Shown piece after piece: positions 1-5,632 of a stretch of 9,873 nt of DNA. The translations under genes and the position numbers were made by a program. The number at the start of each line of letters is the position of its first letter. Positions within the stretch are counted from its first letter, which is position 1. The notes under the pieces are model-generated. The model saw only the letters and a list, made by a program, of their open reading frames with translations. It made no database searches and was not told the origin of the DNA. Location of the stretch: contig CAYTER010000065.1 in assembly GCA_964436815.1 (NCBI GenBank), positions 1 through 9,873 of the forward strand, written 5' to 3'. The stretch is from UBA993 sp964436815 (GTDB lineage: Bacteria; Bacillota; Dethiobacteria; DTU022).

Positions 1-1163
1 GCGCGGCGGTATATTTCTTCGTAAGCCTTAACCGTCAGGTCGCGCGGGTTGCCGATGGTCTGCGGGTCGTTAAAGGCTTCCTGGGCCAGGCGGGGAATAT
101 CGGTTTCCTTAATGCCCAGCGCGCTCAGTTTCGGGATGCCAATATCCTCAGCCAGTTCGCGCACCGCTTCTACGGCGGCCATTGCCGCTTCACGCTCGGT
201 CATGCCGAAAGTCGGCACGCCGAGTGCCAGGGCCATCCGGGCGTATTTGGCCGGTTCGCCCATCCAGTTGTATTCCATGACCGGCACCAGGGTTGAGCCG
301 ACGACGATACCATGGTGGACGGGGAAAATTCCTCCCATGGTCTGGGTCATGGCGTGAACAGCGCCGGCGCTTTCAGCTCCGTAGGAGAGACCGGCCAGCA
401 TGGCGCTCATGGCCATGTAGTAGCGGGCTTCCAGATCCTGGCCGTAAGCTACTGCCCGGCGCAGGTATTTGCCGGCATATTCGATTGCCAGCAGCGCTAC
501 AGCGTCGGTGGCCGGTTGAGCATAGGCGCAGGTGTAGCACTCCACAGCATGGCACAGGGCGTCCATTCCCGTTCCGGCGGTAACTTCGGCCGGCATTGAG
601 AGGTGCAGCAGGGGGTCAACCAGCGCCAGATGCGCTGCAATCAGCGGACCGCCGACATTAAATTTGTACTGGCGGGCCGGGTCGGTAATCACGGCCCAGA
701 GAGTAACTTCACTGCCGGTTCCGGCGGTAGTCGGGATACAGGTCAGCGGCGGGATGCGTTTGCTCAGTTCTTTTTTGCCTTCGGCACATTCATATTCAAG
801 CACCGGTTCACCGTGAGCAATCTCCACCCCGATCGCTTTGGCGCAGTCCATCGAGCTGCCGCCGCCTAAGGCAATCAGGCCGTCGCAGCCGTTTTTTTGG
901 TATAATTCTGTTCCGGCAGCAACAGTGGCCAAAGGCGGGTTGAAGACTACCTGGTCGTAGAGAACATAGCTGACCGAAGCATCCTTAAGCGGTTTTACCA
1001 CCTGGTCAAGCAGGCCGGCTTTAACCACACCCTGGTCAGTAACGAGCAGCGGTTTTTTGACCCCCAGCAGGGCAAGCTCTGCCGGCAGATGGTTAACTGC
1101 TCCAAGGGCGTGTTTCATGACGGTCGGTACTTCGAAGTAGTGCAGTTTCTGTAGGTCTTTCAA
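1..1163 (-). CDS. Iron-containing (group III) alcohol dehydrogenase, nearly complete, 3' end off the window
   Basis: NAD(P)-dependent interconversion of an aldehyde or ketone and an alcohol, cytosolic. The start is a TTG at 1163: an AAGGAGG lies 8 nt upstream and the reading frame stays open for 387 codons to the window edge. Family members are about 380-390 residues, so only a few C-terminal residues are missing. The Rossmann-side motif GGGSSMD starts at residue 100. Metal ligands are in family positions: D201 and H205 in GMDALCHAVECY, H270 in GAVHAMTQ and H284 in PVHHG, with the 4, 65 and 14 residue spacings of E. coli FucO. The residue four after H270, commonly a second His (FucO H267), is Gln here (Q274), so substrate or mechanism may differ from classic members. 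It lies downstream of the aldehyde oxidoreductase on the same strand, but a repeat and a scaffold gap intervene, so co-transcription is unproven. Substrate cannot be read from sequence. Confidence 0.93.
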   Translation of the reverse strand, partial: MKDLQKLHYFEVPTVMKHALGAVNHLPAELALLGVKKPLLVTDQGVVKAGLLDQVVKPLKDASVSYVLYDQVVFNPPLATVAAGTELYQKNGCDGLIALGGGSSMDCAKAIGVEIAHGEPVLEYECAEGKKELSKRIPPLTCIPTTAGTGSEVTLWAVITDPARQYKFNVGGPLIAAHLALVDPLLHLSMPAEVTAGTGMDALCHAVECYTCAYAQPATDAVALLAIEYAGKYLRRAVAYGQDLEARYYMAMSAMLAGLSYGAESAGAVHAMTQTMGGIFPVHHGIVVGSTLVPVMEYNWMGEPAKYARMALALGVPTFGMTEREAAMAAVEAVRELAEDIGIPKLSALGIKETDIPRLAQEAFNDPQTIGNPRDLTVKAYEEIYRR

Positions 1164-1171
1164 GTGTTATT

Positions 1172-1178
1172 CCTCCTT
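1172..1178 (-). promoter_or_regulatory. Ribosome binding site that fixes the TTG start of the alcohol dehydrogenase
   Basis: The minus strand reads AAGGAGG followed by an 8-nt spacer and TTG at 1163. The next in-frame ATG, at the Met of the PTVMKHA stretch, lacks a comparable site and would remove the start of the N-terminal domain, so the TTG is preferred. Confidence 0.8.
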
Positions 1179-1219
1179 GATAAATGATGATAAACTGTTA
1201 AAACCACCCCTCACCCTAA

Positions 1220-1242
1220 CCCTCTCCCCCAGGGGGAGAGGG
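1220..1242. repeat. Perfect GC-rich palindrome within a C-rich dispersed-type element
   Basis: The 23-bp core is a perfect palindrome of 11-base arms (CCCTCTCCCCC / GGGGGAGAGGG) around a single A at 1231. It is preceded at 1206-1219 by a C-rich stretch containing CACCCTAA. No T-run follows on either strand, so it does not look like an intrinsic terminator. From general knowledge, C-rich elements of the form CCCTCACCCTAACCCTCTCCC followed by a GGGAGAGGGG arm occur as dispersed intergenic repeats in many bacterial genomes, which would also explain why the assembly breaks next to it. It sits in the leader of the alcohol dehydrogenase, about 57 nt before the start codon. Confidence 0.65.
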
Positions 1243-1253
1243 GATCTAATCGG

Positions 1254-1353
1254 NNNNNNNNNNNNNNNNNNNNNNNNNNNNNNNNNNNNNNNNNNNNNNN
1301 NNNNNNNNNNNNNNNNNNNNNNNNNNNNNNNNNNNNNNNNNNNNNNNNNNNNN
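1254..1353. other. Assembly gap of exactly 100 N
   Basis: Positions 1254-1353 are all N. A length of exactly 100 is a common placeholder for a gap of unknown size, so the true distance between the oxidoreductase and the alcohol dehydrogenase, and whether further genes lie between them, cannot be known. One side of the gap is the palindrome element and the other is a pentamer array. The remaining intergenic sequence here (1164-1253 and 1414-1472) holds no gene I can support. Confidence 0.97.
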
Positions 1354-1413
1354 TAACCTAACCTAACCTAACCTAACCTAACCTAACCTAACCTAACCTA
1401 ACCTAACCTAACC
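1354..1413. repeat. Tandem pentanucleotide array, 12 perfect copies of TAACC
   Basis: Sixty bases directly abutting the N gap consist of TAACC repeated 12 times without error; the complementary strand reads as (TTAGG)n. The array begins exactly at the gap edge, so its true length is unknown. The unit resembles the CCCTAACCC part of the C-rich element on the other side of the gap, so one possibility is slippage expansion from such an element; another is a scaffolding or read artefact. (TTAGG)n is the canonical telomere repeat of many arthropods, so a foreign contaminant joined at the gap should be considered. The genes on both sides look bacterial. Confidence 0.9.
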
Positions 1414-1472
1414 GATCTAAAAGGATGAGAGACAGGGCTTCTATGATTACCTGATTTGCGAACATCAATTAT

Positions 1473-3326
1473 TTACGGCAGGCTGATCAGCTTGGGCATT
1501 CCCTCCAGATCAAGTTGCCGCAGTTTTTCGACAGTCGGGCGGCCTTCTTTATCCCAACCGCGGGCGCTGTAATACTCGTCAAGCAGTTGATCCAGATCCT
1601 CGAGGGGGATACGGGCTCCGGCGTATGGGCCTTCCGGCAGAGGCTCCTCGGTAAAGCGCCTCGGCAGGGTATCGTCCGCCCTTGTAAAGCCTTCGCGCAG
1701 GTTGAAAAGCCGAATCTGGTTCCAGACTCGCTCGCCCAGCACCATCAGCTTTTCTACATCGTACTTTTCACCCACGGCTGTTTCCAGCAGGCGGGCGTAG
1801 GTAACATCTTTTACGCCGTACTGTCCGAAATCGCATTTGACCAGGGTATCCAGCGCTGCCAGGTAGTTCTGCAGGTGAGCCACAATTTTCCCTTTGCCCT
1901 CCAAACCGAGCCTGTCAACAGGCTTTCCTTCCCATTCCCCTCCGCACTCATAAAGAATGGGAAAAGCGCGCTGGTGGCAGCCACCGCGATCGGCGGTAGC
2001 CAGGGCCAACCCCATACCCGGCACGCTGCGCGGGCCCCAGGCCGGACTTTCCAGCCCTTTGACATGGACGGCGATAGAGTCGGCATTACCGCCCAGCTTT
2101 TCAGCAGCCACTTTCACTCCGCGGGCCAGCAGATCGCCTAAGCCGCTCCGGCCGGCGATTGATTCGATCAGGTAATCAGCCGAGTCAACATCGCCAAATT
2201 TCAGTTCAATTCCACCGGTATCAGCGGCAGTAATTAGCCCTTTCTGATAAGCTTCAATGGCAAATCCGGCCACTCCCCCGGCCGACATGCCATCTAACCC
2301 CAGGGCGTCACATTTCTTTACCAGGTAGGCAACTTCGCGGACATTGCTGATTCCCAAGTTGCTGCCGACCATTGATGCAGTTTCATACTCGACGATATCG
2401 GAAACCAGGTTCTTATGGCGTCCGGTTTTAATCAACCCGACCTTGCCGCAGGCAATCGGGCAGCCGGCACAGGCTACGTTGCGCAGCCAGAAATGCTTGC
2501 GCTGCGCTTCGGCATTGAGCCCTGATGCGCCTTCAAACTGGCCGTTATAGTAGTTATGGGTTGGCAGCAGCTGCTCATCATTTGAAAAATCGATCGAGCC
2601 GGCGGTGCCGTCAACAGTAAAGGAGCGGATTGTTTCATCATCAACCAGTTCGCTGTAAGCCTGGTCGACAGCGGCGGCAAAACCTGCCGGATCGGCCGGT
2701 ACAATTGTTTTAGTACCGCGCAGGGTCAGGGCTTTCAAATTTTTCAAACCCATGACCGCTCCGGTGCCACCACGCCCGGCATGACGGTTGTACTCACAGT
2801 TGATCAGGGCGAAGGAAACCATATTTTCACCAGCCGGTCCGATACAGGCTGTCTTGACACTGTGATCATTCAACTCGCTGCGAATGGCTTCAACCGTCGC
2901 AAAAGTGTCAAGCCCCCAGAGGTTGGCAGCGGATTTAAACTCAATTTTGCTTTCGTTGATATAAATGTAAGTCGGTTCTGAAGCTTTGCCGGTGATGATT
3001 ATACCGTCATAGCCGCAGTAGCGGATTTCCTGGGCAAAATGACCTCCGAAATAGGAATCGGCAAAAGTACCGGTCAACGGCGACTTGGTGACAACACAGC
3101 CCCTGAAAGCCGGCGCCAGGGTTCCGGTTACCGGCCCGGACATAAACATTAAGATGTTTTGCTCAGACAGCGGTTCACAACCGGCCGGCAAGAGGTCGTA
3201 AAGAATTTTAGCCCCAAAACCCTTGCCACCGACAAACTTCCCGGCCAGTTCAGGATTAAGGTCGATCTCGGAGCTGGCTTTTGTATTCAAATCAATCAGG
3301 AGCAGTTTGCCCATATAGGCGCTCAT
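1473..3326 (-). CDS. Aldehyde:ferredoxin oxidoreductase (tungsten/molybdenum pterin family), catalytic subunit
   Basis: Catalyses aldehyde + H2O + oxidised ferredoxin to acid + reduced ferredoxin, or the reverse, in the cytosol; 617 residues, matching the roughly 600-residue family. The [4Fe-4S] ligands are C286, C289 and C293 (CAGCPIAC) and C498, close to C288/C291/C295/C494 of Pyrococcus furiosus AOR. The N-terminal domain has the pterin-binding stretches TKSPLTGTF and AGRGGTGAVMG. A DALGLDG motif matches the first DxxGL signature, while the second reads DTLVKC instead of DxxGLC. EYET at 313-316 and H451 in RGGCHQRA fall where active-site Glu and His occur. The ATG overlaps the TGA of the polyferredoxin gene (ATGA), with GGGGG about 10 nt upstream, indicating translational coupling; a second Met at residue 5 is less favoured. 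Electrons probably pass to or from the adjacent polyferredoxin. Metal (W or Mo) and aldehyde substrate cannot be told from sequence. Confidence 0.96.
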   Translation of the reverse strand: MSAYMGKLLLIDLNTKASSEIDLNPELAGKFVGGKGFGAKILYDLLPAGCEPLSEQNILMFMSGPVTGTLAPAFRGCVVTKSPLTGTFADSYFGGHFAQEIRYCGYDGIIITGKASEPTYIYINESKIEFKSAANLWGLDTFATVEAIRSELNDHSVKTACIGPAGENMVSFALINCEYNRHAGRGGTGAVMGLKNLKALTLRGTKTIVPADPAGFAAAVDQAYSELVDDETIRSFTVDGTAGSIDFSNDEQLLPTHNYYNGQFEGASGLNAEAQRKHFWLRNVACAGCPIACGKVGLIKTGRHKNLVSDIVEYETASMVGSNLGISNVREVAYLVKKCDALGLDGMSAGGVAGFAIEAYQKGLITAADTGGIELKFGDVDSADYLIESIAGRSGLGDLLARGVKVAAEKLGGNADSIAVHVKGLESPAWGPRSVPGMGLALATADRGGCHQRAFPILYECGGEWEGKPVDRLGLEGKGKIVAHLQNYLAALDTLVKCDFGQYGVKDVTYARLLETAVGEKYDVEKLMVLGERVWNQIRLFNLREGFTRADDTLPRRFTEEPLPEGPYAGARIPLEDLDQLLDEYYSARGWDKEGRPTVEKLRQLDLEGMPKLISLP

Positions 3327-3745
3327 CTGACAGCCACCCCCTGCTTTTCGATCAACTTCAGGGCTCCAGGTACGCAGTATTTAACACAGAGCGGATCGCC
3401 TTCACACATGTCGCATTTATCGGCTTTATGGTTACTGTCAAGCTGGATCATCTGATCCGGGCAGGCAGCAACACAATTACCACAGCCGGTGCATTTCTCT
3501 TTATCGATTAGAACGACTCCCGTAGCTTCCACCCTGCTAATCGCTTCAAAGGGGCAGGAATTCAGGCAAAACGGGTTTTCACACTGCAGGCAGACTACCG
3601 GCCTGTTAACCAGGTTTTCATGTTCGCTAAGTATTTTCAAACGGGCCAGGCGGGGGCTGTAGCCACCAGCCGCGCGGTTGGAGCAGGCCAGTTGGCATGA
3701 GCCGCAGCCGGTGCATAAATCAAACTCGCCTCTCAAGTAGAGCAT
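3323..3745 (-). CDS. Polyferredoxin with four [4Fe-4S] clusters, electron-transfer partner of the oxidoreductase
   Basis: A 140-residue HycB/DmsB-like iron-sulfur protein with no signal peptide or membrane segment, so cytosolic. Sixteen Cys fall in four groups: CTGCGSCQLAC, CLQCENPFCLNSC, CTGCGNCVAAC and CDMCEGDPLCVKYC. This is the 16-Cys arrangement of small electron-transfer subunits that wire molybdenum or tungsten enzymes to ferredoxin or other partners; the AorA subunit of multi-subunit aldehyde oxidoreductases is the closest functional parallel. I chose ATG 3745 because GAGGA lies 6 nt upstream. An upstream in-frame ATG at 3763 would add six residues (MKRGMS) but has no good ribosome binding site. 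The stop overlaps the oxidoreductase start by ATGA, which supports a stoichiometric complex. The nucleotidyltransferase-like gene ends 24 nt upstream of the chosen start. Confidence 0.93.
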   Translation of the reverse strand: MLYLRGEFDLCTGCGSCQLACSNRAAGGYSPRLARLKILSEHENLVNRPVVCLQCENPFCLNSCPFEAISRVEATGVVLIDKEKCTGCGNCVAACPDQMIQLDSNHKADKCDMCEGDPLCVKYCVPGALKLIEKQGVAVR

Positions 3746-3751
3746 CGACAT

Positions 3752-3756
3752 TCCTC
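3752..3756 (-). promoter_or_regulatory. Ribosome binding site favouring the 3745 start of the polyferredoxin
   Basis: The minus strand reads GAGGA, then 6 nt, then ATG at 3745. The longer alternative start at 3763 is preceded only by TTTAAGAACTA, which is a poor site. Confidence 0.6.
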
Positions 3757-3769
3757 GTTTCATTAGTTC

Positions 3770-4537
3770 TTAAAGTTCATCTACATCTTTGTACCATTTC
3801 ACCTTGTCGCCAATCTTGCTGCGCATTTTCCAGGCCAGGGATTTAGGTTCCTTTTCAACATAAGCTAAAATATCTGCTGCCCTGCTGCTGATCAGCTTCT
3901 TTTCCGCATCGTTAAAGAGGTCGCTTGTGGTGTTTAAAGCGAGCAGTTTCTCAACATTACCGGTAACGGTGCGCCAAAATCCCCATTCACCGGCTAAAAC
4001 TTTGGCAATGATCGGAGCGTTAATCGTTTCATGATCACTTTCTCCGACAGGGTGTTCCGCCAGCAGCATCATCGTATCGACCAGGTCTTTTTCGTTGATT
4101 TCCACGATCTGCATCTTTTCAAGGAACAGCTCGGCCAGGGGAATGGTCAGGTCGTCAACGGCCAGCCGGTCACGCAGTGGCAGAACGTGGCAGAAGTCGA
4201 GTTTGTCGAAGAAAATGTCGGAATGCATACCAGTTTCGGGATTATCGAAAACCAATCGGTCACTGCCGTAAAGGGTCGTGATCATTTCGTCGTCCTGGTA
4301 GCCAAGCTCACGGTAGGCTTCGATGATCTGTTGCTGGTGTTCGCTGCGGGCGACAAAATCTGTATCGGTAAATACGCGGCCCCATTTTTCATGGATATGC
4401 CGGTATTCAGGACAGTGCAGGTGAAAAGCGAGTGCGCCGATCAACCGCAGCGGCGCCCCCCTGGTATCGGCCTGAGCGATGATTTTCTGTGCTTCATCGA
4501 TGAATTCACCGGCATCTTTTCCTGTGTAGATATCCAT
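3770..4537 (-). CDS. Nucleotidyltransferase-fold protein (AbiEii/minimal nucleotidyltransferase-like), function unknown
   Basis: A 255-residue soluble protein. I see a nucleotidyltransferase-like core: LIGALAFHL (G34) as the glycine-containing helix start, FTDTDFV with D58 and D60 as the paired metal-binding acids, and SDIFFD with D107 and D111 as the further acidic strand. The following LRDRLAVDDLTIPLAELF and KDLVDTMMLLAEH segments resemble the helical part of AbiEii-type proteins, which use a lysine-rich helix and a D..D..LL motif. AbiEii toxins usually come with an AbiEi antitoxin; none is present here. It is the first gene of the unit, ending 24 nt before the polyferredoxin, so it is probably co-transcribed with the oxidoreductase. 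A housekeeping or cofactor-linked role is as likely as a toxin role. The ATG at 4537 has AAGGAGGT 5 nt upstream; the longer TTG frame would place that site inside the gene and is rejected. Fold moderately sure, function unknown. Confidence 0.8.
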   Translation of the reverse strand: MDIYTGKDAGEFIDEAQKIIAQADTRGAPLRLIGALAFHLHCPEYRHIHEKWGRVFTDTDFVARSEHQQQIIEAYRELGYQDDEMITTLYGSDRLVFDNPETGMHSDIFFDKLDFCHVLPLRDRLAVDDLTIPLAELFLEKMQIVEINEKDLVDTMMLLAEHPVGESDHETINAPIIAKVLAGEWGFWRTVTGNVEKLLALNTTSDLFNDAEKKLISSRAADILAYVEKEPKSLAWKMRSKIGDKVKWYKDVDEL

Positions 4538-4542
4538 AAAAC

Positions 4543-4550
4543 ACCTCCTT
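4543..4550 (-). promoter_or_regulatory. Strong ribosome binding site fixing the 4537 start
   Basis: The minus strand carries AAGGAGGT followed by GTTTT and ATG at 4537. It is one of the best Shine-Dalgarno matches in the window and excludes the upstream TTG at 4555, whose reading frame would translate through it as RRRCF. Confidence 0.85.
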
Positions 4551-4572
4551 CTCAAAGCTTTTGCCCCAAACT

Positions 4573-4607
4573 GCCCCTCTCCCGTAATTATCTAACGGAA
4601 GAGGGGC
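4573..4607. repeat. GC-rich imperfect palindrome between the phosphoesterase and nucleotidyltransferase-like genes
   Basis: Arms 4573-4585 and 4595-4607 pair over 12 of 13 positions (one C/A mismatch) around a 9-nt loop. The outer arm GCCCCTCT / AGAGGGGC resembles the arm of the palindrome at 1220-1242. It is not followed by a T-run on either strand, so it is not a standard intrinsic terminator, although as RNA it could act as a transcript-end stabiliser or factor-dependent stop for the permease-phosphoesterase transcript. It may be a second, diverged copy of the same dispersed element. Confidence 0.65.
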
Positions 4608-4658
4608 GCTGGAGGTAGTACTAAGCCAACAAGCTTTGATATACATTGTTATTCTTTG

Positions 4659-5597
4659 TTATCCCGAGGTCAGGACGTACTTTTTAACGCCTTTTTTGTC
4701 CATCTCGATGATCGCTCCCAGTAAAGTGCTTTGTTCGTAGGAGCTGCCCGGGTTAACGACAAAGGTTTTCTTCATCCGCTTGATGCCGCGTCCTTCATGG
4801 ATATGGCCGGTCAGCGCCAGCGGCGGCTGATATTTAAGGATGGCGTCGCGTACTGCGGTGCTGCCGACGGGAATCAGTGAGCGGCCGGCATACTTGGGCC
4901 TTAAGTTTTCATCCAGCTCCGGGGCTTCATCCAGGCCTGATCCGAAAGGCGGCGCATGGAGATTGAATACGCAGCGATCGATATCGTCAACCTTGGAGGC
5001 CATCGCCTCAATCTTTTCAGCGATTTCTTCCTCGGAGCACTCGCGGTGAGTGTCCCAGGGGGTGGGATTTGACCAACCGGTGCTGATCATGTTGAAATGC
5101 CCGTCAAGATCAAGGATTTTGCCTTCAGCCATGGTGATTGATTTCGATCCTTCAAGGACGGCATCAATCTCGAACATATCATCGTTACCGGGACAGACAA
5201 AGCACTTGATCCCGGTGCCGGCCAGCTTTTCATCGGCAAAGGCCACCCAGCGCTCGGCCATGGTCAGCACATGCTTGACAAAAAGCTTTTCCACCTTCTC
5301 CTGATCGGCATTCAGTTCTTCGAATTCGTCGTCGGTCAGTTCAAGCGGGTAGTATCCGCGGTCGGAAATATTCTTGTACATCCTGGCCTTGCCTTCTTCA
5401 TCGAGCAGCATCTCTTCCTCGAGAAAGTTAATCTTGTACATACCCTTGCTGTCACGAATAAAAGGCACCAGGGCTTTACCGGTCATATCACCGCCCAGGA
5501 CCAGGATATCGGCGTTATAGAATTTGCCGGCATTGATGAATTTCTTCCAGCAAATCTCCGAGCCGTGGACATCGGTAGCAAAAAAGATGGTAGTCAT
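4659..5597 (-). CDS. Calcineurin-like metallophosphoesterase
   Basis: A 312-residue cytosolic dimetal phosphoesterase with the full motif set in order: DVH (D9, H11), GGD (D37), GND (N138), H214 in NLHAPP, and GHIHE (H265, H267). These are the ligands for the two metal ions and the phosphate. The family hydrolyses phosphomonoesters, cyclic nucleotides or phosphodiesters, and the substrate cannot be predicted. At 312 residues it is longer than small YfcE-like enzymes; the extra length is an acidic insertion of roughly residues 55-110. ATG 5597 has AGGAGG 7 nt upstream. It begins 35 nt after the permease stop with no terminator between, so it is likely the second gene of the permease transcript. 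The reason for that pairing is unknown. Confidence 0.94.
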   Translation of the reverse strand: MTTIFFATDVHGSEICWKKFINAGKFYNADILVLGGDMTGKALVPFIRDSKGMYKINFLEEEMLLDEEGKARMYKNISDRGYYPLELTDDEFEELNADQEKVEKLFVKHVLTMAERWVAFADEKLAGTGIKCFVCPGNDDMFEIDAVLEGSKSITMAEGKILDLDGHFNMISTGWSNPTPWDTHRECSEEEIAEKIEAMASKVDDIDRCVFNLHAPPFGSGLDEAPELDENLRPKYAGRSLIPVGSTAVRDAILKYQPPLALTGHIHEGRGIKRMKKTFVVNPGSSYEQSTLLGAIIEMDKKGVKKYVLTSG

Positions 5598-5632
5598 TAA
5601 TCAGCCTCCTGAGAGCATCGTGTTCCGATCGC

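Noticed and set aside
49..869. Several plus-strand open frames
   Set aside because: All are antisense to the alcohol dehydrogenase, which starts with TTG and runs off the window but has all its metal and cofactor motifs.
1354..1413. CRISPR array
   Set aside because: The repeat unit is 5 bp with no spacers and no cas genes are present; it is a simple tandem repeat.
1515..2141. Plus-strand open frame of 208 codons
   Set aside because: It lies wholly opposite the aldehyde oxidoreductase, whose motifs are intact, and its translation shows no recognisable domain or ribosome binding site.
3770..4537. AbiE-type toxin-antitoxin or phage-defence system
   Set aside because: The fold is similar, but no AbiEi-like antitoxin gene is adjacent and the gene is tied to the polyferredoxin and oxidoreductase instead.
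4573..4607. Intrinsic terminator
   Set aside because: The stem is strong but the bases following on the transcribed strand are AGTTTGGGGC rather than a T-run, so I list it as a palindrome repeat.
4031..4618. Plus-strand open frame of 195 codons
   Set aside because: Antisense to the nucleotidyltransferase-like gene, running through its ribosome binding site and the palindrome; no protein family resemblance.
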